Virus record (IMG/VR): IMGVR_UViG_3300030109_002855
Span: 29,241 to 71,554 of that record
Strand: one strand, 5' to 3'
Source: a virus
DNA length: 42,314 nucleotides
The notes under the pieces were generated by a model. That model saw only the letters and a program-made list of their open reading frames with translations. It ran no database searches and was not told the DNA's origin. Shown piece by piece: positions 1 to 7,620 of the stretch. The translations under genes and the position numbers were made by a program. Position 1 is the first letter of the stretch, and the number at the start of each line of letters is the position of its first letter.

Positions 1-80
1 GGTCAAGTAAGAAGTTTTGTTCAGACCAACCTTGTGGTCAAACATATAGAAGAAGACAAAAGAAAAACGGAATGAGATAA
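1..80 (+). CDS. C-terminal end of a zinc-finger-like protein (5' truncated)
   Basis: An open frame enters from the left edge (first full codon at position 3) and ends at TAA 78-80, two bases before the next gene. It encodes about 25 residues rich in Cys, Arg and Lys: a FCSDQPCGQTYRR core followed by a basic tail. This looks like the last knuckle of the 'CS..CR..YRRR' zinc ribbons found at the end of many small phage and bacterial proteins, where the second half binds zinc and the tail is basic. The rest of the gene is outside the window, so the function cannot be assigned. The frame and the tight spacing to the following ATG support a real gene end. Confidence 0.55.
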   Translation, partial: SSKKFCSDQPCGQTYRRRQKKNGMR

Positions 81-81
81 A

Positions 82-1257
82 ATGATAGAAGAAGAATACA
101 AATATAAAAGAGAATTAGGTGAAGGAAAGTGGGACAAGATTCTGAAAAGAAAATTGGTAGAACTATCCGTTGCTGATAATTATGATGAAGCAAAGCATGA
201 ATGGATAGCAACAGGTGAATGTTGGTGGAGTGGATTAAGTGAGATGCCTGAATGGGTTACAACTCATCCACGCAAATGTTTATGTTCACACAATATTGTA
301 TATCATTTTGAGATATTAAATACTGAAAATGGTATACGAGAGTGTGTAGGTTCAGACCATATTAATTCATACTTAATCTTGAGAGCAATTGCAGAAGATA
401 CTGGATTAGATATTGACTCAATATCAGAAGATATGATTGAGAAATGGATTAATGTTAGAGTCGAATCTATGAAGAAAACTGCGTGGTGGCATACTAATGG
501 TGATGCATTTACAACAATGTTTGACCATGTTAAAGATTTAGATATGAGAGTGAATGTTCGTAAAGTAGGTAAATACTATAATCATGAATATAAACAGTAT
601 TTTGATAATACTAAAATTCGTAAATCTAGTAAAGGTACTTATGGCGCACCAACATATAAGATGGCTAGTATCGTTTGGAGATGGAATAGTCCTGAAAACC
701 CAAAGAGACAGATTTTAACAAGGGGTTATCCAACTGAGAAGTTGATGAATGATTTAACATTGTTTTATGCTATGTTTGAAATGCATAAGACATTAACAGA
801 GAATGAGGATAAGAAACTTGCTGAAAGGCTTCTTGAGGTTCAAAAAGAAAAAGATGACTTAATATCAAGAAGACAAAGATATATTGAAATAGAGAGAAAT
901 AAAATGATTGCTTCTAATATTGAAGAGAATCAAAATGATTCAGAGTTTGAGGACAAATGTAACTATTATGGTATCAGAATGTTTTCAGAATTGGATGGTA
1001 TTAATGATTGGGAACGTAAGTTCTTAAGTAGCATTAAGGATTGGATTATGTCGGGTAAAGAACCTACTGAGGCACAACGCCAATCACTAGTAAAAATTCT
1101 AAACAGAGACAATGGAGATGTTCAAATGGCAACAGAAAAACAATGTAGTTATTTGAGGAACTTAGGTTATGAAGGGGACTTTGCAAGCCTAAGTAAGCAC
1201 GATGCATCAGCAGCCATTTCTACTCTTTTAGAAGAAAGGAGGAAAGGATATGAGTAA
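82..1257 (+). CDS. Treble-clef-like zinc protein, function unknown (391 aa)
   Basis: I do not recognise a named family for the whole protein. Around residues 66-95 there is a CxCxH motif (C66, C68, H70), then an N..NG segment, then ECVGSDHI (C88, H93). This resembles the CxCGH...N..tG...VGs.C treble-clef pattern seen in many phage and large-virus proteins, with the last Cys replaced by His. The middle (about 230-290) is charged and probably coiled coil. The last 45 residues (ATEKQ..YLRNLGY....LSKHDAS..I) match the short helical 'ATxxQ..yL..LGy.....LsK.eAS..I..L' module often found at the C-terminus of phage SSB- or helicase-associated proteins. A DNA-metabolism role is inferred from that tail only. 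Its stop region overlaps the ATG of the next small gene. Confidence 0.75.
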   Translation: MIEEEYKYKRELGEGKWDKILKRKLVELSVADNYDEAKHEWIATGECWWSGLSEMPEWVTTHPRKCLCSHNIVYHFEILNTENGIRECVGSDHINSYLILRAIAEDTGLDIDSISEDMIEKWINVRVESMKKTAWWHTNGDAFTTMFDHVKDLDMRVNVRKVGKYYNHEYKQYFDNTKIRKSSKGTYGAPTYKMASIVWRWNSPENPKRQILTRGYPTEKLMNDLTLFYAMFEMHKTLTENEDKKLAERLLEVQKEKDDLISRRQRYIEIERNKMIASNIEENQNDSEFEDKCNYYGIRMFSELDGINDWERKFLSSIKDWIMSGKEPTEAQRQSLVKILNRDNGDVQMATEKQCSYLRNLGYEGDFASLSKHDASAAISTLLEERRKGYE

Positions 1258-1339
1258 GTTAGGAACATTAGCGAGATTCGCAGTAGGTGTAGTAGTGATA
1301 ACAACATTATGGCCTATTGGTTTATTCGGAGATGAGTAA
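1250..1339 (+). CDS. Small single-pass membrane peptide (29 aa)
   Basis: ATG 1250 overlaps the stop of the upstream gene and is preceded by a strong GGAGG-type ribosome site (about 1238-1243). The peptide MSKLGTLARFAVGVVVITTL continues with WPIGLFGDE. It has a short basic N-terminus, one hydrophobic stretch of about 17 residues and an acidic end, as in a tiny membrane peptide. The reading frame ends at TAA 1339, two bases before the preferred start of the next gene. No function can be assigned. The coupling and the ribosome site are the main support. Confidence 0.5.
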   Translation: MSKLGTLARFAVGVVVITTLWPIGLFGDE

Positions 1340-1340
1340 A

Positions 1341-1550
1341 ATGAGTAAAAAGAAAAGTGTAAAAACAGAAGACGCAGAAACAACGAAAGCAGAACCAACT
1401 GTTGAGGATTATATTGCCGAGATAAATAAGGCACAAAATATAATCAATCAACTAGTTGCAGATTTGAACAACCATAAGGCATTATGTGTTCAATATGAAA
1501 ATACAATAAACGCTTTAACAGGCCGTTTATTAGAGGGAAGGTCGCAATAA
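1341..1550 (+). CDS. Small charged coiled-coil protein (69 aa)
   Basis: ATG 1341 is preferred over upstream TTG 1317 and ATG 1332 because the GGAG at 1328-1331 is then about 9 nt upstream. The N-terminus is Lys-rich (KKKSVK). Residues from about 25 onward form an amphipathic helix with heptad-like hydrophobic spacing (YIAEINKAQNIINQLVADL, then HKALCVQYENTINALTGRL), suggesting a dimeric coiled coil. One Cys is present. I do not recognise the family. It sits in a run of small accessory genes just before the Ubl candidate. Confidence 0.6.
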   Translation: MSKKKSVKTEDAETTKAEPTVEDYIAEINKAQNIINQLVADLNNHKALCVQYENTINALTGRLLEGRSQ

Positions 1551-1557
1551 TTATAGA

Positions 1558-1568
1558 CCTATAAAAAT
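1558..1568 (+). promoter_or_regulatory. Candidate archaeal TATA box upstream of the Ubl gene
   Basis: CCTATAAAAAT lies about 30 nt upstream of ATG 1597, in one of the few true intergenic gaps on this strand (1551-1596). Archaeal TATA boxes lie about 25 nt before transcription starts, which would give a very short leader. The AT-rich background makes chance matches common, so this is only a candidate. Confidence 0.3.
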
Positions 1569-1596
1569 GTAGAGAGAATACAAGGAAAGTGAAAAT

Positions 1597-1806
1597 ATGA
1601 AATTAACAATAGCAAATGAAACCGGACACACGGTAATGGAAAATATGACAGTAGATGATATGCTTGACCAAATACAAGACCATCCAACACATTGGATATA
1701 TCTTGATGGGATTCAAGTACCTAAAGAAACAATTACAGCAACAGACTGGGACTCAGTAGCAGATGTACTGCTAATGCCCGGTATGCAGGGTGGAGGCAAC
1801 CAATAA
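1597..1806 (+). CDS. Ubiquitin-like beta-grasp protein candidate with C-terminal GGG-NQ
   Basis: This 69-aa protein has the layout of ThiS/MoaD/Urm1-type beta-grasp proteins. It starts with a strand (MKLTIANETG), followed by a second strand, a helix (VDDMLDQIQ) and a strand (HWIYLDGIQV). The end, DWDSVADVLLMPGMQGGGNQ, closely mirrors the 'l..gD.V.l.p.vqGG' end of MoaD/ThiS. The Gly-Gly-Gly is at residues 65-67 and two more residues follow, so a protease would have to trim the tail to expose a terminal diglycine. The E1-like (6805) and JAMM (8266) genes on the same strand fit that job. The family call rests on pattern only; the protein could instead be an unrelated small alpha/beta protein. 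It is preceded by an AAGGAAAG ribosome site and followed by two hairpins. Confidence 0.6.
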   Translation: MKLTIANETGHTVMENMTVDDMLDQIQDHPTHWIYLDGIQVPKETITATDWDSVADVLLMPGMQGGGNQ

Positions 1807-1825
1807 ATACCATTTAGGTATTTAT
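1803..1825 (+). other. Perfect 9-bp inverted repeat at the end of the Ubl gene
   Basis: ATAAATACC (1803-1811) pairs with GGTATTTAT (1817-1825) around an ATTTA loop. The left arm includes the TAA stop of the Ubl gene. It could be an RNA hairpin that protects or ends the transcript, or an operator. No function is shown. Confidence 0.45.
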
Positions 1826-1836
1826 GTCTCTACAAT

Positions 1837-1874
1837 TGAGGTGGCAGCATTCCCTCACAATTTGCTGCCCCTCA
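1837..1874 (+). other. 12-bp stem-loop in the intergenic gap, followed by a T run
   Basis: TGAGG (1837-1841) and GGCAGCA (1843-1849), separated by one bulged T, pair with TGCTGCC (1863-1869) and CCTCA (1870-1874) around a 13-nt loop. A five-T run follows at about 1879-1883, just before the AGGAGAGG ribosome site of the next gene. It is much more GC-rich than its surroundings. It may be a terminator/attenuator or a structured leader for the gene at 1898. Confidence 0.5.
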
Positions 1875-1897
1875 TACCTTTTTAGGAGAGGAATCCT

Positions 1898-2278
1898 ATG
1901 TTATGCGATTATGCGAATATATTACCGGCTGGAATATTACCAGTCTTTTTGAAATCACAAGGTTGGCTTTACCGTGATAGTAAAAAATATGAAGATTATA
2001 CTTTAATGAAGCCCGACTTTTATCCTGTTGGATATGTTCTAGCAGTGAGTATGAAAGCAGTTATTATTTGTGATGGGGAAACTCTGATTGAATATAACAA
2101 TAAACAATATAAAGACGTAGATGATTTAATTTCAGAATATGGAATTGATGTAATTTCTACCTTCCCATCTTGGAACTTTTTGGTCGAGAGAGAATGGGTC
2201 GTAAAGAAGAATGGTGAATATGTTCATTCATTCTCTTCATTTGACCAAATAGTAGAAAGAAAAAAAATAAGGTGTTAA
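1898..2278 (+). CDS. Hypothetical protein (126 aa)
   Basis: I do not recognise this protein. It has good start signals (AGGAGAGG about 8 nt upstream of ATG) and follows the longest true intergenic gap in the first half of the window, which carries a stem-loop. The sequence is aromatic-rich, with a short hydrophobic central strand (VGYVLAVSMKAVIIC) that looks like buried beta strands rather than a membrane helix. The C-terminal end is basic (VERKKIRC). Its stop lies just before the start of the ribonucleotide reductase gene, so the two are probably co-transcribed. Confidence 0.65.
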   Translation: MLCDYANILPAGILPVFLKSQGWLYRDSKKYEDYTLMKPDFYPVGYVLAVSMKAVIICDGETLIEYNNKQYKDVDDLISEYGIDVISTFPSWNFLVEREWVVKKNGEYVHSFSSFDQIVERKKIRC

Positions 2279-2280
2279 AG

Positions 2281-4164
2281 ATGAAAGAAATGGAACTACA
2301 AAATAAAGTGCTATCAGAGTTTAATGTATTTACGAAGTATGCTAAATATAAAGCAGATGAGAATAGAAGAGAAACGTGGGATGAGATTTGTGAAAGAAAC
2401 AAACAAATGCATCTAAAAAAATATATTAATAGAGGTAATCCTCAATTGATTGAAGAGATAGAAAATGTATATGAGAACTTTGTTAAACCTAGAAAGGTAG
2501 TTCCATCAATGAGGTCTTTTCAATTTGCAGGTAAACCCGTAGAACTATCACCTAATAGATTATACAATTGTGCATATATGCCAATAGATTCTTTGGAGTG
2601 TTTTTCTGAGTCTATGTTTTTATTGTTAGGTGGAACGGGTGTAGGTTATTCTGTACAGCGACATCATGTAGAACAACTACCAACTATTAGAAAGCCTAAT
2701 CCTGATAAGTTTAGAAGAATATTAATTAATGATTCTATTGAAGGTTGGGCTGATGCAATTAAAGTTCTTTTTGAATCATACTTTGGTATGAGAACATCTT
2801 CACCTAATTTTGATTATGATGATATTAGACCTAAAGGTGCGCCACTAAAAACTAGTGGTGGAAAAGCACCCGGCCCTGCACCACTAAAAATAGCATTAGT
2901 TAAAATTGAAACAATGTTATTACAAAAAGAAGAAGGTACACAACTAACTCCTTTAGAGTGTCATGATATATTATGTCATATTGCTCATGCAGTTTTATCG
3001 GGTGGTATTAGACGAGCAGCATTAATATCTTTATTTAGTGCTGATGATAATGAAATGATTAATTGTAAAGCAGGTAAGTGGTATGAACAGAATCCACAAA
3101 GAGGTAGAGCAAATAACTCAGCATTCTTACTTAGACATAGAATAGAAAAAGGATTCTTTGAGGATTTATGGGAAAGAATTAGATTATCTAACTCAGGAGA
3201 ACCGGGAATATATTTCTCCCATGATAAAGATTGGGGAACAAATCCTTGTTGTGAGATTGCTTTACGCCCTTATCAGTTCTGCAACCTGTCAGAGTGTAAT
3301 GTTTCTGATGTTTTATCTCAAGAAGATTTAGAAGAGAGAGTAAAAGCAGCCGCTTTCTTAGGAACTTTACAAGCAGGTTATACAGATTTCCACTATTTAC
3401 GGGAAGTTTGGCAGAAAACTACTGAAAAAGATGCACTTTTAGGTGTGTCTATGACGGGAATAGGTAGTAATAAAGTAACTTTATTAGATATTGAACAAGC
3501 AGCAATCGTTGCAAAGAATGAAAATGAAAGAGTTTCTGAACTACTTGGGATAAATAAAGCAGCAAGAGTTACTTGTGTTAAACCATCAGGAACGGCTAGT
3601 TGTGTATTAGGTACTTCATCAGGTATTCATCCTTGGTATGCTCCATTCTATAATAGAAGAGTTAGAGTAAACAAAGTAGAACCTGTATATCAATATCTAT
3701 TAGATAGAGTACCTGATTTAATAGAAGATGATTACTTTAGTGCAACTGAGGCAGTATTCTCTATACCACAAAAAGCACCTAAAGGTGATGTAATAACTAG
3801 ACATGAGTCTGCAATTAATATGTTAGAACGTGTAAAGCGTTTTTCTGTTGGTTGGGTTCAACGTGGTCATAGAGATGGATTGAATACTCATAATGTATCT
3901 GCAACTGTTCAAATTCGTGAAGATGAATGGGAAGATGTAGGTGCATGGATGTGGTTGAATAGACATTATTACAATGGTCTAGCGGTTTTACCATATGATA
4001 ATGGTTCTTATAAACAAGCACCATTTGAAGAAATAACAGAAGAAGAATATAATAGTATGAGGTCTAAACTATACGATTTAGACTTTACACACGTAATAGA
4101 ATTAGATGACAATACCGATTTACAAGGAGAGATTGCTTGTGCAGGTGGAGTTTGTGAAATATGA
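2281..4164 (+). CDS. nrdJ: Adenosylcobalamin-dependent (class II) ribonucleotide reductase
   Basis: This enzyme reduces ribonucleotides to deoxyribonucleotides for genome replication, using a B12-derived radical and needing no oxygen or small subunit. The 627-aa chain resembles the monomeric RTPR type of Lactobacillus and phages. Visible landmarks are NCAY (C97, first redox Cys), GGTGVGYSVQ (117-126), the radical-site motif NPCCEI (N321, C323, E325), the second redox Cys in FCNLSE (C334), VKPSGTASCVLGTSSGIHPW, and the C-terminal CAGGVC pair that exchanges with thioredoxin-type reductants. At 627 aa it is shorter than the about 740-aa Lactobacillus enzyme. ATG 2281 is chosen over GTG 2272 because AAGGTG then acts as the ribosome site. 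The stop overlaps the next ATG (ATGA). Confidence 0.93.
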   Translation: MKEMELQNKVLSEFNVFTKYAKYKADENRRETWDEICERNKQMHLKKYINRGNPQLIEEIENVYENFVKPRKVVPSMRSFQFAGKPVELSPNRLYNCAYMPIDSLECFSESMFLLLGGTGVGYSVQRHHVEQLPTIRKPNPDKFRRILINDSIEGWADAIKVLFESYFGMRTSSPNFDYDDIRPKGAPLKTSGGKAPGPAPLKIALVKIETMLLQKEEGTQLTPLECHDILCHIAHAVLSGGIRRAALISLFSADDNEMINCKAGKWYEQNPQRGRANNSAFLLRHRIEKGFFEDLWERIRLSNSGEPGIYFSHDKDWGTNPCCEIALRPYQFCNLSECNVSDVLSQEDLEERVKAAAFLGTLQAGYTDFHYLREVWQKTTEKDALLGVSMTGIGSNKVTLLDIEQAAIVAKNENERVSELLGINKAARVTCVKPSGTASCVLGTSSGIHPWYAPFYNRRVRVNKVEPVYQYLLDRVPDLIEDDYFSATEAVFSIPQKAPKGDVITRHESAINMLERVKRFSVGWVQRGHRDGLNTHNVSATVQIREDEWEDVGAWMWLNRHYYNGLAVLPYDNGSYKQAPFEEITEEEYNSMRSKLYDLDFTHVIELDDNTDLQGEIACAGGVCEI

Positions 4165-4448
4165 GATATAGGTCAAAACTAAATAGAGAAGAGTTTCTAG
4201 AAATAGAACAAGAAATATATGATATGTTTTCTAATGATACAGTTAAAAACAATGTGCATAAAAGATTCAATCAGTTGAGGGATGGTAATATGACTCCCCT
4301 AACATTTATGCATAACTTGCTACGGACATTGAATACTATCAACAATATAACGAGGAGTGAAGCCCTCACAAAAATAGTGGAAACACACGAATATAAAAAA
4401 TATAAAGAGAGGAATATAAATGAAGATAATTTACGAGAACATACCTAA
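4161..4448 (+). CDS. Small helical hypothetical protein (95 aa)
   Basis: The gene starts inside the stop of the reductase gene (ATGA), indicating translational coupling. The protein is basic/acidic mixed and predicted mostly helical (EEFLEIEQEIYDMFSNDTV, then LTFMHNLLRTLNTI). There is no Cys, signal peptide or recognisable motif. Function unknown. Confidence 0.65.
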   Translation: MRYRSKLNREEFLEIEQEIYDMFSNDTVKNNVHKRFNQLRDGNMTPLTFMHNLLRTLNTINNITRSEALTKIVETHEYKKYKERNINEDNLREHT

Positions 4449-4677
4449 GAGCAAAATAATAAAAGCATATAGAAATAAACTGAAAGAATCAGGAGATTAT
4501 ACTAATCGGTATAATACATCTGATTGTGTACCATCTTTAGTACGGCCTAATGTTATGGGTTTTACAATGAGTTGGGTTGACTTTCGTAGGCTGCCTAGAG
4601 AAATGGTTGCAATGCATTGTTTTATGCAAGGTCTAACTATTGATGGTGTTCAAACTATTGCGGAGGAAGAAGAGTGA
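4420..4677 (+). CDS. Small hypothetical protein (85 aa)
   Basis: It starts 29 nt before the end of the previous gene, in another frame, with GAGAGGA as ribosome site. It has a basic N-terminal half and an acidic C-terminus (AEEEE). The centre holds a VMGFTMSWVDFRRLPREMVA segment. I do not recognise a family. Its stop is overlapped by the GTG start of the following gene. Confidence 0.65.
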   Translation: MKIIYENIPKSKIIKAYRNKLKESGDYTNRYNTSDCVPSLVRPNVMGFTMSWVDFRRLPREMVAMHCFMQGLTIDGVQTIAEEEE

Positions 4678-5894
4678 AAGTTAAGTTATATGTTCCAAGA
4701 GCAGATGATAGTCAGATAATGGATACAACAAGTTTTCTATATCGCACTACTGATTTGAAACGTAATTATCGTAGTAAACTAAATAGATTTGGTGAATATA
4801 AAGTAGTAAGTAGACTTGACCTAGATAAAAAAAATAGTTTAGACCCTATTTATACAGGAATTAGTCAAGCACTAAATAAATTTCTATTTATGTCAACCAA
4901 TGATACTGTTACAACTATTATTACCCTTAAGTATGATGATGGAGACACAACTATTGTTTTCCAAAAGAATAAGCCTCACTTTTTCTTAAATGGTGAGAAA
5001 GATAGTAAAGGTATCATTATAGATAATTTAAGTAAGATTTTGTATCGTTCTTGTTTTGAGAATAGCAGTACTAAGATGGATAGATATATTCGTAGATTGT
5101 TATTATTCCCACCGAATGTAATGCATTCAGTAGAAAATAGAACACCTTATTCATTTTATAGTAATGATGGGTCAATGGTGAAACAGAATGTTAGGATTAA
5201 AACAAAGATTATTTCTGATAAAGAATGTGCATTAGAAATTTCTGATGGTGTTTGGGCTAGTATTACAATAAAAGATTTAAATTCATTTGTTAATTACCAT
5301 AGGCATGGTCACAAACGCTCTGAAAAATGGGGAGTTTCACCTGAAAACCTATGGAAAAAATTGTTAAGTTATGAACCTAGTAAGTCTCAAATAAAACTAA
5401 TGTATGCTTTTTTAGAACAAAATAGAACTAAATCATTAGTTGAAAAGAGAGCCGAAGAACTATTAGCAGAATTAGAAACTAAGTTTCCTAGTAAAATTAA
5501 AGTCTTTAAGTTGGGTAAACGTAAGCAAACTATTATGTTAGTTAGAGGTCAGAGATGTGATTGGGTATTAAAAGAAAGTCCTTCTTCATCTGATACTCAG
5601 AAAGTTAATACTCATAGATTTGTAGAAAATAATGATGGTGAAGCAAGTTCCAAAGGGGCTTTAATACATCCTTATAATTCTACGATACTAGGTACTTTAT
5701 CAGGAGTATGTATAGATAATGTTCATAAAAATTCTAGTCTAGGCGACCAATTTGCTGCAAGGGCAATGTTTCTTATGAATGATGTTACATCAAGTTCACA
5801 AATTAATACTATGAGACTACCCGACAAGGAACATAGAATACCTGATGTATATTGGGATAACTTAGATGAAATTGTTACGAGGGGAAAATTGTGA
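4674..5894 (+). CDS. Conserved-looking hypothetical protein (406 aa)
   Basis: GTG 4674 overlaps the upstream stop and follows GAGGAAGAAG. No domain is recognised. The N-terminal half looks beta-rich (repeated short strands such as TTIITLKYDDGDTTIVFQ). The middle has a His-rich NYHRHGHKR segment and a helix pair (about 225-270), then a basic strand region. The C-terminal third has Ser/Asn-rich loops and the segment GTLSGVCIDNVHKNSSLGDQ. It lies directly upstream of TFB and overlaps it (the TFB start is inside its end), so a transcription- or replication-related role is possible by context only. Confidence 0.7.
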   Translation: MKVKLYVPRADDSQIMDTTSFLYRTTDLKRNYRSKLNRFGEYKVVSRLDLDKKNSLDPIYTGISQALNKFLFMSTNDTVTTIITLKYDDGDTTIVFQKNKPHFFLNGEKDSKGIIIDNLSKILYRSCFENSSTKMDRYIRRLLLFPPNVMHSVENRTPYSFYSNDGSMVKQNVRIKTKIISDKECALEISDGVWASITIKDLNSFVNYHRHGHKRSEKWGVSPENLWKKLLSYEPSKSQIKLMYAFLEQNRTKSLVEKRAEELLAELETKFPSKIKVFKLGKRKQTIMLVRGQRCDWVLKESPSSSDTQKVNTHRFVENNDGEASSKGALIHPYNSTILGTLSGVCIDNVHKNSSLGDQFAARAMFLMNDVTSSSQINTMRLPDKEHRIPDVYWDNLDEIVTRGKL

Positions 5895-6802
5895 AATGTA
5901 TAGAATGTGAATCAGAAAGAAATATGTTTGATGAAAGATTGGGTGAGCAAGTTTGTTTAGATTGTGGACTTGTCTTGGTAAAAAATATATTTGAAGAGAC
6001 TATTAGAAATGTAGATTATAATATATCAAACATAGATTATAAAGGCGCACCTAACAAGTCTTGGGATTTAGGTTCAACTATTCATAAAGGAGATGTGAAT
6101 AAGTTTGGTGTTATGGGTAGAAAATTATTCTTTACTCAAAGACACAACAACCCATTGAATGAATCTTATTTGAGAATGCTGAAGTTATCTAATATGAATC
6201 TATCATATTATAATGTAGCACCTGTACTAAAGAGTAGAGTAAGTAAATATTATAATTTGCTAAATAAAAAACAAGCATTAAGAGCAGTGCCTATTGATAA
6301 TAGAGCAGCAAGTTTAACTTATTATATATTGAAAGAAGCAGGTATTGCAGTAACAGTACAGAAGCATTCTAATGTAACTAAGATATCTAGAGGCGAAATA
6401 TCAAAATATGCTAGAGTGATAGCAACTCATTTAGGTAAGCCTTGGGTCTTTTCTCAAATGAACATTGAAGGTTTGATTCAAGAAGTTGGGTCGAAATTAT
6501 ATTTACCTAACCCTCAATATATTGGGGATGTAAGTAAATTATCAGAACACGTTTATCAAAAACTAGATGCTCATGGTGTGCAGTTTACAATAGCAACTTT
6601 GTCTGCATGTTTTTATTTAGTGTCAGTATTTAGACGGGAAAATTATACACAACAAGAGGTTGCTAAATTAGTTGGTACTACCGAAGTATCACTAAGAAAG
6701 AACATGAAAAAGATTTTACAATTATATAATGTGGATAAAAATAAATTAAATTATATGGTATTAAATGATTTTATTAATGGAATAAAAATAGGAGAGAAAT
6801 AA
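5891..6802 (+). CDS. tfb: Transcription initiation factor B (TFB/TFIIB homologue)
   Basis: TFB bridges the TATA-binding protein and archaeal RNA polymerase at promoters. The N-terminal zinc ribbon is intact (C3, C6, C22, C25). It is followed by a linker with the expected B-reader/B-linker position and two cyclin-fold repeats (about 95-190 and 200-285), with the second one showing TQQEVAKLVGTTEVSLRKNM, the typical helix-turn-helix that contacts BRE DNA. The length (303 aa) is normal for the family. The GTG start overlaps the upstream gene. The viral copy probably redirects host polymerase to viral promoters; this is an inference. It is strong evidence for an archaeal host. Confidence 0.92.
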   Translation: MKCIECESERNMFDERLGEQVCLDCGLVLVKNIFEETIRNVDYNISNIDYKGAPNKSWDLGSTIHKGDVNKFGVMGRKLFFTQRHNNPLNESYLRMLKLSNMNLSYYNVAPVLKSRVSKYYNLLNKKQALRAVPIDNRAASLTYYILKEAGIAVTVQKHSNVTKISRGEISKYARVIATHLGKPWVFSQMNIEGLIQEVGSKLYLPNPQYIGDVSKLSEHVYQKLDAHGVQFTIATLSACFYLVSVFRRENYTQQEVAKLVGTTEVSLRKNMKKILQLYNVDKNKLNYMVLNDFINGIKIGEK

Positions 6803-6804
6803 GA

Positions 6805-7380
6805 ATGAAAAGAAAGATAATGATAATAGGTGCAGGTGGTATAGGTAGTATGTTAATACATAATTTAGAAAGATTAGGTATTTATGATATAACTGTCTAT
6901 GATGATGATAAAGTAGAATATAAAAATATATTTTATCAACATTATGAGTCTGCTCATATAGGTTTAAACAAAGCAAAAGCAATTAAGAAACAATTTACAG
7001 ATGTTAAAGCAGAACCGTATTTAGTTTTAGTACCTAAACAATTGAAAGGTTATGACCTAGTTATTTGTTGTGCAGATAATTTAGATGTAAGACGCTTGCT
7101 TTATAGGCAAGGTACAGGTGATGATGCTAACGTGAAGTGGTTAGATTTACGAGCGCAAGGCAGAAATGCTACGCTAATATCATATATGCTTAACCCTGAT
7201 TTAGTGGATACTGTATTAACAGGAGAAGAAGGTTCTTTTTCCTGTCAAGCACAGTCTTGGGATGGTTCTGCTGAGGGTGTTAATATGATGAATAATGTAA
7301 TTGCTTCTGTCGCTGCTCAATGGATTCAGAAATGGTTCAATAAGCAGGAAGTATCTGCAAGTATGGTGTATAATATATGA
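6805..7380 (+). CDS. E1/ThiF/MoeB-like Ubl-activating adenylyltransferase
   Basis: Members adenylate the C-terminal Gly of a ubiquitin-like protein. Seen here: a Rossmann nucleotide loop GAGGIGS (9-15), acidic residues DDDKVE (33-38), the NxxxQ element (N41, Q45; the usual Arg before Gln is Tyr), HIGLNKAKA with K56/K58, and the DLVICCADNLDVRR motif with D91. C147 in SFSCQAQSW sits where E1-type enzymes carry the thioester Cys, followed by a helix (MMNNVIASVAAQWIQ) typical of the short phage/PRTRC-type E1s. No CxxC zinc pairs and no rhodanese domain are present. At 191 aa it is a minimal one-domain version. The ATG follows GGAGAG. It is co-directional with the Ubl and JAMM genes. Confidence 0.88.
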   Translation: MKRKIMIIGAGGIGSMLIHNLERLGIYDITVYDDDKVEYKNIFYQHYESAHIGLNKAKAIKKQFTDVKAEPYLVLVPKQLKGYDLVICCADNLDVRRLLYRQGTGDDANVKWLDLRAQGRNATLISYMLNPDLVDTVLTGEEGSFSCQAQSWDGSAEGVNMMNNVIASVAAQWIQKWFNKQEVSASMVYNI

Positions 7381-7619
7381 ACGATAAAGTTGATGACGAT
7401 TTAGAATTATCAGATGAGGATATAGGTGAAATAATAAGTATTATTTCTAAGGATGGGATTTATCTTAGGTCTGAAATAGTTAGAGTGTGTTGTCATATTT
7501 GCGGTGAAGAGTTTATAGGAACAAAAAGACATGCAGGAGGTTTTCTAAGTGGACATCAAGTATATCATGAGTCTATTATTAAAGAGAGTATTAGAGCATC
7601 CCAACAAGGAGGAGTCTAA
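7377..7619 (+). CDS. Small C2H2-like zinc-finger protein (80 aa)
   Basis: It starts in the stop of the E1 gene (ATGA). After an acidic N-terminus (DDDLELSDEDIGEI) there is one finger: VCCHICGEEFIGTKRHAGGF followed by H.VYH, giving CxxC then two or three His, as in C2H2 fingers. A role in binding DNA or protein is likely from the fold only. The C-terminus QQGGV contains a Gly pair, but the protein lacks any beta-grasp layout. Its position between E1 and JAMM genes makes it a candidate partner or target of that system. Confidence 0.72.
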   Translation: MNDKVDDDLELSDEDIGEIISIISKDGIYLRSEIVRVCCHICGEEFIGTKRHAGGFLSGHQVYHESIIKESIRASQQGGV

Positions 7620-7620
7620 T

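Noticed and set aside
2157-2402. Minus-strand frame across the start of the reductase gene
   Set aside because: It lies opposite two coding starts, has no ribosome site, and has a composition fitting antisense of AT-rich codons.
7377-7619. Second ubiquitin-like protein (ends in QQGGV)
   Set aside because: The protein is a zinc finger with no beta-grasp layout; the Gly pair is probably a by-product of the GGAGG ribosome site of the next gene read in this frame.
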